A stretch of 12,908 bases of DNA from Methanomicrobiaceae archaeon UBA436 (GTDB taxonomy: Archaea > Halobacteriota > Methanomicrobia > Methanomicrobiales > Methanoculleaceae). Every line of letters begins with the position of its first letter. The first letter of the stretch is position 1. The position numbers and the translations under genes are program-made. The notes below the pieces were generated by a model. The model had not been told where the DNA came from. It saw nothing but the letters and a program-made list of their open reading frames with translations, and made no database searches. The stretch covers positions 6,508 to 19,415 of the forward strand of contig DAFR01000087.1 of assembly GCA_002497965.1 (NCBI GenBank), given 5' to 3'. This document shows, in pieces, positions 1 to 7,319 of this stretch.

Positions 1-111
1 TTCGAGATCCAGAAAGATTATCACTCCATTTATCGTGACCACCTTCGGCGCCCCATCAGCGATATAACCGGTCTCAAACGTCGTGGGGACCGACCTAGGC
101 GCCGTTCTGTT
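1..111 (-). pseudogene. Open fragment at left edge, no start codon
   Basis: On the minus strand one frame is open from a TGA at 112-114 to the window edge and reads as plausible protein, including the stretch TGYIADGAPKVVTINGVIIF. It has no ATG and only late GTG codons. It overlaps the last codons of the upstream secreted gene (stop at 95-97) in a different frame. It may be the continuation of that gene after a frameshift, or the decayed start of the next gene. The window ends before this can be settled. I do not recognise a family. Confidence 0.3.
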
Positions 112-901
112 TCATGGCCTCCAGTTCCGCCGGCGAGAACCCCGTCTTGTACTGAGCAGAGATGCTCTGGATCTGCTCGCTGCATTCTGCTTTGATGGCG
201 GGATACCCGCGGTCTCCCGGGTAGAGGTAGACGCTCAGGCCCCCTGCACGATGGATCTCGATGCAGGGGGTATCCTCCTGAGGATTGTCTGTCGGGCGGG
301 GTGTCTGGCTCTCCGGCATTCCCGGCAACGCCTCGCCATAACTCAGTCCGAGGAAGAAACCCCTCCCAACCTCCCATCCCGCACCCTCCATCCAGACAAC
401 GATCGCCTCTGCCGGCAGGGTTCGATTGTCCAGGGCGGCATGGTGCATCATGAGACGTATCTTCTCCCCCATCCGAAGGGTGAATGAGTCCGGGACATAG
501 GAGACGCATACATCATCGGGCAGCCCGTCGGTCCGAATGACCCTGACATCAACACCGGTATCGGCCTCCGAGGAGACGATGATCGGGAGGGTTGCTGATG
601 CATTCGATCCCAGAGTGAGTGTCGGCGCTCCCGGGCGGTCAGTCCTGATCTCCTCGAAGCCAGAGGAGTTCCCTGTATCGAACTCAAAGAGGAAAGGAGG
701 AGCCCCCTCCTTTCCAGCAGGAGCGTTGATGATCGGTTTATCCAGGATATCGGGCTGGAACGTGAGAGGGGTCGGTACTGGAGTCACACTGTCAGGTCCT
801 CCCTCGCTCGTAGACCCGGCCATGAGAAGGGCACACCCCAGAATAGCAAGAGGGAGTAAAGGGGCTGACACCGCCTTTCTAAGCCAGTTCTTTTTTGTCA
901 T
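95..901 (-). CDS. Secreted or lipoprotein-like protein, unknown function
   Basis: A 268-residue protein. The N terminus has a KK/RK charged region followed by a hydrophobic core at about residues 13-28. It contains ILGC, which could be a weak lipobox; otherwise it is a signal peptide or anchor. A Ser/Gly/Pro/Thr-rich linker follows (about 29-50), as in many exported archaeal proteins. The rest is acidic and probably beta-rich, without a motif I recognise. The start is supported by GAGGTGA about five bases upstream of the ATG. The gene sits behind a long leader (902-1090) homologous to the leader of the small secreted gene at 6811-7221, so the two are probably controlled alike. The C terminus is immediately followed, in another frame, by more coding-like sequence, so a frameshift near 95-114 is possible. 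Export is fairly sure; function is unknown. Confidence 0.75.
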   Translation of the reverse strand: MTKKNWLRKAVSAPLLPLAILGCALLMAGSTSEGGPDSVTPVPTPLTFQPDILDKPIINAPAGKEGAPPFLFEFDTGNSSGFEEIRTDRPGAPTLTLGSNASATLPIIVSSEADTGVDVRVIRTDGLPDDVCVSYVPDSFTLRMGEKIRLMMHHAALDNRTLPAEAIVVWMEGAGWEVGRGFFLGLSYGEALPGMPESQTPRPTDNPQEDTPCIEIHRAGGLSVYLYPGDRGYPAIKAECSEQIQSISAQYKTGFSPAELEAMKQNGA

Positions 902-1090
902 ATCTTCACCTCAGACCGGAAGGATCCTCTGACTCGCTTCCGGCGCTTGCTACCACAGCCCTACTGCCCTCCGGGCACGCTGTGGGAGCCCGGACCCTGT
1001 CTCTATGACTGAGCCGGGCTCTCGCGGGATACCGCATGCGGCTTTTCCAATCGAGACCTCGGCGTTGCTCCCCATAACCTTTCTCTCCAT
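902..1090 (-). promoter_or_regulatory. Leader of the 95-901 gene, related to the 7222-7439 leader
   Basis: Read on the minus strand this stretch aligns with the leader at 7222-7439 from a GAGAAA-containing promoter segment (about 1072-1087) through a GCGG-TATC-CCGC hairpin (about 1027-1040) to the shared GCGTGCCCGGAGG (968-980). In this copy CCACAGC and GCTGTGG form a seven-pair stem around an inner GCCC-GGA-GGGC hairpin. Where the other copy has a TATA box (GATATAAAG), this one has GGTTATGGG, so its promoter may be weaker or decayed. The alignment was made by eye. Confidence 0.55.
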
Positions 1091-1411
1091 CGCGTTGAAT
1101 TGCCATCGGGAGATTGGGATTGCTGATCTCGCCGAATCGTAGTGATTTGCCCCATTTGATGGTGGCATTGCAGATTTCCAATGGAAAATGAGCCTCACCC
1201 TTACGCCCGTGGGCTCAAGGGCAGACTCCGTCCAGAATCCCGCACACCTCCCGACACTCCAAACCCGGGGATAATCGTGAGCCTCCGGGCGGCTCCTGAA
1301 ATGATGCGTGTACGCCGGGTTTGGATCCCTCACAGAACAGGCCGGTGCCCCACAGCATCCACCCAGGTATCATACAAAACCTTCATCAGGTAAACCAGAG
1401 TATACCTCAGT
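1091..1411. other. Intergenic stretch without a convincing gene
   Basis: Reading frames here have no start-site or composition support. The only compact structure I see is the odd palindrome TTTCCA-A-TGGAAA at 1175-1187. The right end must hold the promoter of the toxin-antitoxin pair. AT-richer segments at 1367-1383 and 1386-1405 are candidates, but no TATA box stands out and there is no clear Shine-Dalgarno before 1412. Confidence 0.4.
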
Positions 1412-1645
1412 ATGGCCAGCACCACCATCAAGATCGATACCGAACTCAAGGATCGGCTCAACACCCTGAAGATCCATCCCCGGGAGTCCTACAACGACGT
1501 GATCGAGCGCCTGGTGGCTATAGCGGTCGACGAGGAGCCGCTCAGTCAAGAGACGATCCGGGACATCGAGCGGTCGCTGGAGGATCTTAAGGCCGGAAGG
1601 GTCTACACTCTTGACGAGGTCATGGCGGAGCTGAAGGAGGAATGA
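1412..1645 (+). CDS. RHH-type antitoxin (RelB/VapB-like)
   Basis: A 77-residue protein with the ribbon-helix-helix pattern at its N terminus: a short strand STTIKID, then helices around LKDRLNTLKI and SYNDVIERLVAIA. The C-terminal half (about 42-77) is charged and helical, ending EVMAELKEE, as expected of the segment that wraps a RelE-type toxin. Its stop overlaps the start of the toxin gene by ATGA at 1642-1645, so the two are translationally coupled. From the family, the RHH part binds the operon's own promoter and the C-terminal part neutralises the toxin. The subfamily (RelB, VapB or another archaeal antitoxin) cannot be fixed by eye. Confidence 0.85.
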   Translation: MASTTIKIDTELKDRLNTLKIHPRESYNDVIERLVAIAVDEEPLSQETIRDIERSLEDLKAGRVYTLDEVMAELKEE

Positions 1646-1914
1646 CCTACCGCGTGGTCATCACCGCGACAGCCCGTCATAACCTCAAGAGCATTCCACG
1701 ATCCATAGCATTACAGATAGGCGAGGAACTCGCAGCACTCGCCGGTGAGGCGGACCCGAAGAGGCATCTCAAAAAACTGAAAGGGTCAGACAACCCCGCG
1801 CTCTACTCGCTCAGGGTTGGGGATTACCGGACAATCCTCTCGGTCATCGACGACCTCCTGGTGATCAATGTCGTCGCGGTCGGCCACCGGAGCAGGGTGT
1901 ACCGGGGGTTCTGA
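1642..1914 (+). CDS. relE: RelE/ParE-superfamily toxin
   Basis: A 90-residue protein of the usual length for this superfamily. It has the N-terminal strand YRVVITATA, a helical hairpin (about 11-35), KKLKG (44-48), then the diagnostic core YSLRVGDYRTIL (55-66) and the C-terminal strand with GHRSRVYR (81-88). R58, R63, R83 and Y87 occupy positions where RelE-type mRNA interferases carry their RNA-binding and catalytic residues, so it looks intact. Known family role: ribosome-dependent mRNA cleavage; the ParE branch instead poisons gyrase. The RVGDYR and GHR-VY pattern favours RelE. It is coupled to the antitoxin by the ATGA overlap. Confidence 0.88.
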   Translation: MTYRVVITATARHNLKSIPRSIALQIGEELAALAGEADPKRHLKKLKGSDNPALYSLRVGDYRTILSVIDDLLVINVVAVGHRSRVYRGF

Positions 1915-1956
1915 CCCGGCCCGGAATACCGTCTCCCCCCTTCAGGGCCCGGGTGA

Positions 1957-2340
1957 TCAATACTTCTCGACCGTCGCATCGACGACGATCCGCCCGCCTG
2001 TCCCGGCGGGGACCGTCTCCCTCACCTCTGTCCGGTAGGTGTCCTGCCCCATCCCGTGGAAGAGGCCGCCCCCGGCTGTCAGCCTGAGGGAGACCCTCAG
2101 TTTTCCGGGCGGGCTGATGCCCTCGTCGACGAAGATGACCGTTGTGTAATGATCGTCCGCGGTCCTCTCGATCACCGGCGAGAGGTGCTCTTTCGGGAGG
2201 CGCTTCGTTCCCTCGATGGTCTCCTCATAGCGCTCGAAGTGAGCCCAGATGTCGGTCAGGGTGTTGTTCCGGTTCTGGAACGCAAGCATCATCCCGTCCC
2301 GTGTCTCGACGATGGTCGTTGTCCAGCCATCGAACGTCCG
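1957..2340 (-). pseudogene. 5'-truncated gene piece; an ORF starts at 2292
   Basis: An ATG at 2292 gives a 111-residue ORF (MMLAFQNRNNTL to VVDATVEKY), but convincing protein continues upstream of it in frame (VEGRTFDGWTTTIVETRDG) up to about 2340. There it stops being plausible and a plus-strand coding segment begins. No signal peptide or Shine-Dalgarno precedes 2292. The sequence is beta-rich (TTVIFVDEG, KLRVSLRLTAGG, GRIVVDATVE) and resembles the C-terminal part of an exported or envelope protein, but I do not recognise a family. I read it as the 3' end of a gene that has lost its 5' end. Confidence 0.5.
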
Positions 2341-2466
2341 GCCTTCGACGTGACACCCGCTGAGTACATCGACCTGATCATCACCGAGCGAGGGGCGATC
2401 CCGCCGGAGCTTGCGTATACGGTCATCAGGGATTACCCGGGATGGAGGATCGAGGAGTTCCGGTGA
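2340..2466 (+). pseudogene. 3' remnant of a plus-strand gene
   Basis: From about 2340 the plus strand reads DVTPAEYIDLIITERGAIPP and goes on to end RIEEFR with TGA at 2464-2466. This looks like a genuine C-terminal domain. A 136-codon frame is open back to 2056, but its earlier part is the complement of the minus-strand piece and is not credible protein. The remnant therefore starts where the minus-strand piece ends, head to head with it. No family is recognised. Confidence 0.4.
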
Positions 2467-2545
2467 GGGGGGACCTCTTTTCCAGGTGTGTTGGGGGAAA
2501 CAATAGGGACTTTCGGGAGTTCTGCAACTGTGGGATCCTGCGAGA

Positions 2546-2583
2546 TAAATATTTAATCCGCAAAACTATATTATAAAATTAGT
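2546..2583 (+). promoter_or_regulatory. TATA-type promoter of hicBA
   Basis: The stretch directly before hicB is strikingly AT-rich against its surroundings. It holds two TATA-like boxes, AAATATTTAA (about 2547-2556) and TATATTATAAAA (about 2567-2578). The first lies about 30 bases before the ATG, which fits initiation just upstream of or at the start codon. There is no Shine-Dalgarno, so the hicB mRNA is probably leaderless or nearly so. Confidence 0.6.
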
Positions 2584-2808
2584 ATGAAAGTCAATTGCCT
2601 TATAGAGAAAGACGAGGACGGGTACTACTATGCCTCGATACCCTCACTGCCGGGATGCTTTACACAGGCAAAGACTTATGATGAGTTAATCAGGCGGCTT
2701 GATGAGGCAATTTCGCTCTACCTTGAAGTCAATGAATCTCCTGAACCAGATGAGTTACGAGAGTTTGTGGGGGTTCAGAGGATTGAAATTAAGACCTGTC
2801 AAGGCTGA
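2584..2808 (+). CDS. hicB: HicB-family antitoxin (short form)
   Basis: A 74-residue protein with the HicB partial RNase H-like fold: strands VNCLIEKDEDGYYYASIPSL, the family signature LPGCFTQAKTYDEL (22-35), and helix LIRRLDEAISLYLE. It lacks a C-terminal HTH or RHH DNA-binding domain, so it belongs to the short HicB type and operon autoregulation through it is uncertain. Order is antitoxin first, with hicA overlapping its 3' end. It should neutralise HicA by occluding its catalytic histidine. Codon use is more AT-rich than in neighbouring genes, which suits recent transfer. Confidence 0.9.
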   Translation: MKVNCLIEKDEDGYYYASIPSLPGCFTQAKTYDELIRRLDEAISLYLEVNESPEPDELREFVGVQRIEIKTCQG

Positions 2809-3010
2809 AGCGGTCATAAAGGTACTGGAAGGATCTGGTTTTTCTTTTGCCCGGCAGAAAGGCAGTCATGTCATTCTGCAACATCCTGATGGAAGGAGTA
2901 TTGTTATCCCTGATCATCAGGGAGAAGAACTTGGTAGAGGGGTGTTGAGGGCGATCATTCGGCAGGCCGGTCTTACCCGTGAGGAATTTCTGACGAAATT
3001 ATTGAGATAG
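2783..3010 (+). CDS. hicA: HicA-family mRNA interferase toxin
   Basis: A 75-residue protein if TTG at 2783 is the start, which gives normal HicA length; GAGGA lies directly upstream. The frame is open further up (ATG at 2699 and 2744), but those residues do not resemble HicA. The double-stranded-RNA-binding-like fold is recognisable: LKLRPVKAEAVIKVLEGSGF, then RQKGSHVIL with the catalytic His at about residue 29, HPDGRSIVIPDHQGEELGRG, and a C-terminal helix LRAIIRQAGLTREEFLTKLL. The key residues are present, so the toxin looks intact. It overlaps hicB by 26 bases, which implies coupled translation. Known role: ribosome-independent mRNA cleavage. Confidence 0.88.
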   Translation: MKLRPVKAEAVIKVLEGSGFSFARQKGSHVILQHPDGRSIVIPDHQGEELGRGVLRAIIRQAGLTREEFLTKLLR

Positions 3011-3025
3011 CAGATAATTTTTGGA

Positions 3026-3220
3026 ATATACCTATACCTCTCCTTTCACTTCCATCCATACCTCAAAAGCCGTGTTTTTCAGGGAGGCCACCACGACCCG
3101 CCGGCGAAGGGGGCAAACCGGGGTTATTCCCGTTCCAGCGCCCCGCACTTCCACCGGTTCAACCTGGAGGGGGCCTTCAGTCATCAGTCGACGATATCGG
3201 TCCCCTACCGGCGGTCAGCA
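3026..3220 (+). pseudogene. Coding-like fragment, unrecognised
   Basis: In the frame that continues past the hicA stop, the plus strand reads like real protein without a start codon: YLKSRVFQGGHHDPPAKGA, then SAPHFHRFNLEGAFSHQSTI and SVPYRRS. It then runs into the complement of a minus-strand regulator fragment. It has many His and Phe residues and no internal stop. It is probably a decayed internal piece of an unidentified gene, but it could be chance. Confidence 0.25.
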
Positions 3221-3361
3221 CGCCCGGGCGTGATCTCCCCGCTCCAGGACCACAAAGATCTCGAGTGCCTCATCCGTGAGCGCGTAGCGCACCGCCCGGC
3301 CGTCGCGGTCAGACTCGATGAGCCCGTCGGCATCGAGCCTCTGCAGGTGCCAGGCAGCCGC
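3215..3361 (-). pseudogene. C-terminal fragment of an ArsR-like wHTH regulator
   Basis: The minus strand encodes the recognition helix and wing of a winged helix: SAAAWHLQRLDADGLIESDR, GRAVRYALTDEALEIFVVLE, then RGDHARAC and a stop at 3215. The N-terminal helices of an ArsR-type domain are missing. Immediately upstream, at 3362, sequence identical to a non-coding repeat at 7479-7518 begins. The frame stays open to 3550, but that part is repeat and the complement of the permease pseudogene. I read it as a regulator gene cut at the repeat boundary. Confidence 0.5.
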
Positions 3362-3439
3362 AGAGCGGGAGTGCAGGTATCGGAGCCTGGTAATCCGGTG
3401 CTTCCCCTGGAAACCGGCTGCAGGCAGGGTGCGCGCACC
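3362..3439 (-). repeat. Structured intergenic repeat, copy 1
   Basis: Positions 3362-3401 are identical, 40 of 40 bases, to 7479-7518. After a diverged spacer of about 26 bases both copies carry a perfect palindrome, here GGTGCGCGCACC (3428-3439). The spacer can form a small hairpin (TTCC-AGG-GGAA on the minus strand). In both places the element lies just downstream of the 3' end of a minus-strand gene (here the permease pseudogene stop at 3463) and has the same orientation, so it may act as a 3'-end or terminator element or be a miniature mobile repeat. Confidence 0.65.
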
Positions 3440-3462
3440 TGGGGCAGGACCGTTACCGGCCG

Positions 3463-4507
3463 TCAACGGATGTCCATCCGCATGAACCCCACGTATGCGG
3501 CGGCGAAGAATACGCACGGCAGCGTGATGAGTGCAACAATGTTTGCCCATATCCTGCCGAGAATTTCGTCCAGGCCGGGCTGTGTCTCCGGCGGCCCCTC
3601 AGTGAACGAGTAAGGATTATTATCCATTGTCATGGCAATCTTTGGGTTGGTGACGGCCGTTGCAGTCTTCTGATAGTTGACGTTCGGGGAGAGCAGCGAG
3701 ATCAGCGATGATGCCGCGGCCCGCTTTTCCCAGTAAGACCGCGCATCTCCTGCTCATACTGCTCGAATTCCTCCGGGTCGACATTCATGGGGTATAAAAA
3801 GTTCCCTGGACCCCGGCAGGCTGTTCGGGAGGCGGACCGGCGATCATCTCGGCGACCGTCCACCCGAAGATCGGTACCGCTGATGAGATGAGCAAAAAGA
3901 TAATCAGAGTAAAGATGAGGGCGGTTCCGCTGTCCGGCGCGACGACGGACATCAGGAGAGCCAGCGAGAAGTAGGTCAGAACAAATATCCCGGAGACCAC
4001 GGTAAACACCAGGATTGCACCCAGTTCGTCCATGGTGGGTATGATACCCATAACAAGGAGGATGGCGACCGATACCGCGATCGTCGCGCCGAGGGCGATC
4101 GCCAGGACCAGGGCGCTGCCGAGTGCTTTTCCGTTCACGACCTCGTCCCGGTAGACCGGGTGAGAGAGGAGGGTCTTGAGCGACGGGGTCTCCTTTTCTT
4201 TTGAGACGAGGTCGAACCCCATGGCGATGCCGAGGAACACCCCGAACATCACGAAGTAATCGGCCATCTTCGTAAATATGAGCAGGGGTGACGGCTTTTC
4301 GGGCATATACCTCGGCATATAGGTGTCGGAGGAGACGGACTGCATCTGCTGTGCGTACGATGCAAGCATATCCCCATACTGGTTCGCGCCGTCGTGGACG
4401 CCGATCGCGGAGATGAGCAAGAACAGCGCAAATATGCAGAGGAAACGCCGGCTGGTCGACTGGTCGACGAACTCTTTCTGCAGCACGACGAAGAGGCCGG
4501 ACGTCAC
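3463..4507 (-). pseudogene. ABC-2 type permease, broken by two frameshifts
   Basis: Translation begins at GTG 4507 (VTSGLFVVLQKEFVDQ), preceded by a perfect GGAGGT eight bases upstream. The first frame carries the permease body, including AMGFDLVSKEKETPSLKTLL and HPVYRDEVVNGKALG, and ends at TGA 3785. The protein continues in a second frame (MNVDPEEFEQYEQEM) to about 3740, and in a third (SYWEKRAAASSLISLLSPNV onward) to AAYVGFMRMDIR and TGA at 3463-3465. Rejoined, it matches the length and ends of the two upstream paralogs, including the shared C-terminal pattern F.RMD.R. The first shift lies by runs of five T and four C, so a sequencing error is possible for that one. As written it is inactive. 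Confidence 0.8.
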
Positions 4508-4692
4508 GGAACGCCACCTCCGGTGGAGGACAGGGGAGGCAGAACGCCGCTGTACCGTCGCATGCCGAGGGAGCATGTCGACACCGCGCCGTCACCTGTA
4601 TGTCTCACCACGGATGACGGGGACCGGGTTTTCGGGGAGACCCCGCATATTACCGGAAAATACAGCATTGTTGTCATTTTGCATCCAGATTG

Positions 4693-5724
4693 TTACCGCA
4701 AGTCGATCCGCATGAACCGCACATAGGCGACGGCGAGGAAGATCATCGGGAACGCAACGAGACCGACGATATTCTGCCAGAATCGGCCCAGCACATCTTT
4801 GAGACCAGGTTCTTCCGCAACGGCTCCCCCGTCCCCGCCGCCGGAATGAAGGGACCCCAGCATCTTTATCATCGTTTCATAGTTGCCGTTGGGGCTGAGT
4901 GCCAGAATGGTGTTTTTGACACCGTTGTATGTCGCGCTGCGATCGTTCCTCTCTTCCAGGTACTGTTCTACCTCGTCCGGCGTGGGGTTGTCACCGGGCC
5001 ACGCCGGGATGGGGCCGGCGGCTGAGACGGCTGAAGTCTCTGCAACGACGGGCACTATCACCGAGAAGAGGATGAAGACCGCCATCGCCCAGGCGAGCGC
5101 CCGGCCGCCGTCTTCGCTGAATGCGGAGAATGCAACGGCGACGCCGAAGTACGCGAGCAGGTAGAGGATCGTGGCGCCCAAGCAGAGCACCACGATTGCC
5201 GCATCATAAAGGGTAATCGTAAGCCCGGCGACGAGCACCGCACCGAGCGCCAGGATGAACGGCACGGCCGATGCAAGCACCAGCACGACGGCGCCGCCTA
5301 CGGCCTTTCCGGTGATGACCTCGTCGCGATAGACCGGCCGGGAGAGGAGCATCCGGAGCGACCGGGTCGAACGCTCCTCGGATATGAGGTCGAACCCAAC
5401 GGCGATCGCGAGCAACGACCCGAAGAGGAGGAACTTTTCCCCTACGCCGAGGAAGATCCATACCACCGACGGGGGGCCGGCAGAGGACGCGAGCGCCGAT
5501 GTCGATAGGTGTTCGGCATGCGCCGCACTCTCCAGGGCAGACACATACCACTCCATCGCATTCGTGTAACCGGCAAGGCCTTGCTCCAGGGCAAAGAGAG
5601 TCAGAATGCCGAAGAGCGCGAGCACCAGGAGGAACGTCCGGTCGGTGAGATGGTCGGTAAACTCTTTTCGCGCGATGATCGCTACACGGGAGAGATCGAT
5701 TCTCATCGGCACATCACCGGACAT
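4693..5724 (-). CDS. ABC-2 type transporter permease
   Basis: A 343-residue integral membrane protein. Order: the N-terminal cytoplasmic motif VAIIARKEFTDHLTDRTFL, a first membrane segment (about 30-50), an external loop, then GFDLISEERSTRSLRMLLSR and PVYRDEVITGKAVGG, the cytoplasmic coupling region of NosY-like permeases, and four further hydrophobic segments. A Gly/Asp-rich loop (about 285-300) precedes a last membrane helix ending FMRIDLR. Its first ATG overlaps the preceding gene by 11 bases; ATG at 5706 (MRIDLSRVAII) is an alternative start. It is translationally coupled to the upstream paralog and followed by the broken third one. The substrate is unknown and no ATPase is in view. Confidence 0.88.
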   Translation of the reverse strand: MSGDVPMRIDLSRVAIIARKEFTDHLTDRTFLLVLALFGILTLFALEQGLAGYTNAMEWYVSALESAAHAEHLSTSALASSAGPPSVVWIFLGVGEKFLLFGSLLAIAVGFDLISEERSTRSLRMLLSRPVYRDEVITGKAVGGAVVLVLASAVPFILALGAVLVAGLTITLYDAAIVVLCLGATILYLLAYFGVAVAFSAFSEDGGRALAWAMAVFILFSVIVPVVAETSAVSAAGPIPAWPGDNPTPDEVEQYLEERNDRSATYNGVKNTILALSPNGNYETMIKMLGSLHSGGGDGGAVAEEPGLKDVLGRFWQNIVGLVAFPMIFLAVAYVRFMRIDLR

Positions 5725-6718
5725 CCATCCTCTGGAACGCTATATACGCGATCCCGAAGAGCACGAACGGTGCTGTGAAGAGCACCAGCACGTTCTGCCA
5801 GAACCTGGCGAGGGCGTCCGTCGGGCGGGCTGTTTCGTCATACGGGAGATATGTTATGGACCCCTCGATGAACGAGTAACTGGTGAGCCGCGGTTCAAGG
5901 ACGCTCTTTGCAACCAGTTCGTAGTTCCACTGCGGCGAAAAGACCGTCGCGACGCTCTCGAGCAGTCCGAGCCGGGCCTGGTAGTCTCCCCGTTCGGCGG
6001 GACTCGCGCCCGGGAGGGGGTGAGCCCCGACAACGACATCCTTCGCAACCGCGCTCGCCGTCGGGACAAGGGCGGTGAAGATGAATAACACCACCAGCGC
6101 GTACAGGAAAGCCTTCCCTGTCCGGGGAACCACCGTTGAGATGGTCAGGGCGAGGCAGAAGAAGAATGCCAGAAACGCAACCGTTGCGAGCGCAAAGAGC
6201 AGGATCGAGACCAGCGCGTCCATGTCGGGCACGATCCCGTCGACAAGGAGGAAACCCAGCGAGGCGGCAAGCCCGGCAAATACGAGCGTCGTCAGGGCAA
6301 GAATGCCCCCCAGCGCCTTGCCGGTGATGATCTGGTCCCGGAAGAGCGGCCGGACAAGGAGCAGTTTGAGCGAACCGCTCTGCCGCTCCCGCGAAACGAG
6401 GTCAAACCCCATGGCGATCGCCAGGATCGCCCCGGTGGTCGAGAGCGCACCGGGGAGACGGGAGTAGACGTCCGCGGCAGCAGGCGGGACGGAGCCAAAT
6501 TCCTCGACACCCCACGGGGTAATGATGGGACCTTCGGCGTATGCCTGAGCCTTCGCGTGGTATCCGGCAAGACCCTGCTGGAACGGGATGATGCAGACCA
6601 CGACGAGCAGGGCCGCAAAGACGAGGAACGTCCGGCTCGTCAGGTGGTCGGTAAGTTCCTTACGGGCCACCGTTAAGAGGCCGCGTCCGGTCGACCGGGG
6701 GCTCTCTGTTACGTACAT
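5714..6718 (-). CDS. ABC-2 type transporter permease
   Basis: A 334-residue membrane protein, first of three tandem paralogs on the minus strand. It shows the same order as its neighbour: LTVARKELTDHLTSRTFLVF near the N terminus, an external loop, AMGFDLVSRERQSGSLKLLL with RPLFRDQIITGKALGG, several hydrophobic segments, and a C-terminal helix ending FQRMDVR. Such permeases normally pair with a separate ATP-binding protein to export a molecule, or act on lipids or drugs. None is encoded within the window, so the ATPase must lie elsewhere. Upstream are a strong hairpin (6763-6789) and the small secreted gene. The ATG at 6718 has no strong Shine-Dalgarno. Confidence 0.88.
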   Translation of the reverse strand: MYVTESPRSTGRGLLTVARKELTDHLTSRTFLVFAALLVVVCIIPFQQGLAGYHAKAQAYAEGPIITPWGVEEFGSVPPAAADVYSRLPGALSTTGAILAIAMGFDLVSRERQSGSLKLLLVRPLFRDQIITGKALGGILALTTLVFAGLAASLGFLLVDGIVPDMDALVSILLFALATVAFLAFFFCLALTISTVVPRTGKAFLYALVVLFIFTALVPTASAVAKDVVVGAHPLPGASPAERGDYQARLGLLESVATVFSPQWNYELVAKSVLEPRLTSYSFIEGSITYLPYDETARPTDALARFWQNVLVLFTAPFVLFGIAYIAFQRMDVR

Positions 6719-6762
6719 GGGTTGTCACCGTTCATAGTCTCACGCTTTGTGGGGGGCGAAGA

Positions 6763-6789
6763 GACCGCAGCTTACGGGAAGCAGCGGTC
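6763..6789 (-). terminator. Strong hairpin between secreted gene and permeases
   Basis: GACCGC (6763-6768) pairs with GCGGTC (6784-6789). After a symmetrical A-A mismatch, GCTT pairs with AAGC around a five-base loop. It starts about 20 bases after the stop of the small secreted gene and lies before the permease start. No long T tract follows, so it may be a terminator or an mRNA-end stabiliser that uncouples the two genes. Confidence 0.5.
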
Positions 6790-6810
6790 CCAACCCGCCG
6801 GATCAGGTCG

Positions 6811-7221
6811 TCATACTATGGTCCAGCCGTTCTGATCAAACCAACTCTTCGATACAACGCCGTTCTCGACTAACGCACGGTAACTCCGGGCCTGATACTG
6901 TCCTGATTCAGGATTGGAATACGTCCCATACGCACCGGCGTCATCCACGTTGTAGTAGTGCTCCATGGGGGTGCTTACAACATGATCACTCGGCGATGCA
7001 CTATTCGGTCGATACCAGAGATTAGCCTGGATATAGATCTCATCCATTACCTCTGTTACGTGAGTCTCGGCATAGTATTGGACCCGGGTCGGCAACGTCT
7101 CTTTGTATGACGTTGTGAAGTCCGATGCCGAATAGGCACTCACCGCCGGCACGGCAACCATGGCCGCGAGCAGCAGGGCCATGAGTACAGGCCTGATAGG
7201 GCGGCCTTTTTTCTGTGTCAT
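6811..7221 (-). CDS. Small secreted protein, unknown function
   Basis: A 136-residue protein. The start at ATG 7221 (MTQKKGRPIRPVLMALLLAA) is chosen because CTGGAGGAAC precedes it at ideal spacing; a longer in-frame start at 7272 lacks this. A classic signal peptide ends MVAVPAVSA at about residue 29. The mature part of about 107 residues is rich in Tyr, Ser and Thr and has no cysteine; it contains THVTEVMDEIYIQANLWYRP and ends WFDQNGWTIV. I recognise no family. The gene lies behind a leader of about 190 bases with a conserved promoter motif and an upstream reading frame whose TGA overlaps this ATG. Confidence 0.8.
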   Translation of the reverse strand: MTQKKGRPIRPVLMALLLAAMVAVPAVSAYSASDFTTSYKETLPTRVQYYAETHVTEVMDEIYIQANLWYRPNSASPSDHVVSTPMEHYYNVDDAGAYGTYSNPESGQYQARSYRALVENGVVSKSWFDQNGWTIV

Positions 7222-7319
7222 TTTTGTTCCTCCAGTTTTCGGAATGGTGCCTGGAGGAACGCTGAACCGCAACGGCTATCCCTTTCGGCCGCTAACAGCT
7301 CTACTGGCCCTCCGGGCAC
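7218..7319 (-). CDS. Upstream reading frame coupled to the 6811-7221 gene
   Basis: From a GTG at 7319 a 33-codon frame runs to a TGA (7218-7220) that overlaps the next ATG as ATGA. It contains LLAAERDSRCGSAFLQ. The upstream frame before the plus-strand gene at 9450 has the same ATGA arrangement and contains LASIRDSHCGPVAF. The shared core RDS(H/R)CG corresponds to AGGGATAGCCRTTGCGGT at 7266-7283 and 9391-9408. The GTG start is weak, so this may be a coupled leader peptide, a decayed gene end, or a conserved RNA element that happens to be open. Confidence 0.35.
   Translation of the reverse strand: MPGGPVELLAAERDSRCGSAFLQAPFRKLEEQK

Noticed and set aside
1175..1187. Palindrome TTTCCA-A-TGGAAA as an operator or attachment site
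   Set aside because: It is a single short copy with no flanking repeat and no promoter clearly next to it.
950..1333. Minus-strand frame of 127 codons
   Set aside because: It crosses the conserved leader of the 95-901 gene; conservation there includes indels between copies and follows hairpins, not codons.
2056..2340. Plus-strand start at 2056 for the 2340-2466 remnant
   Set aside because: The first 95 codons are the complement of a convincing minus-strand protein and are low-quality as protein; only the last part reads as real.
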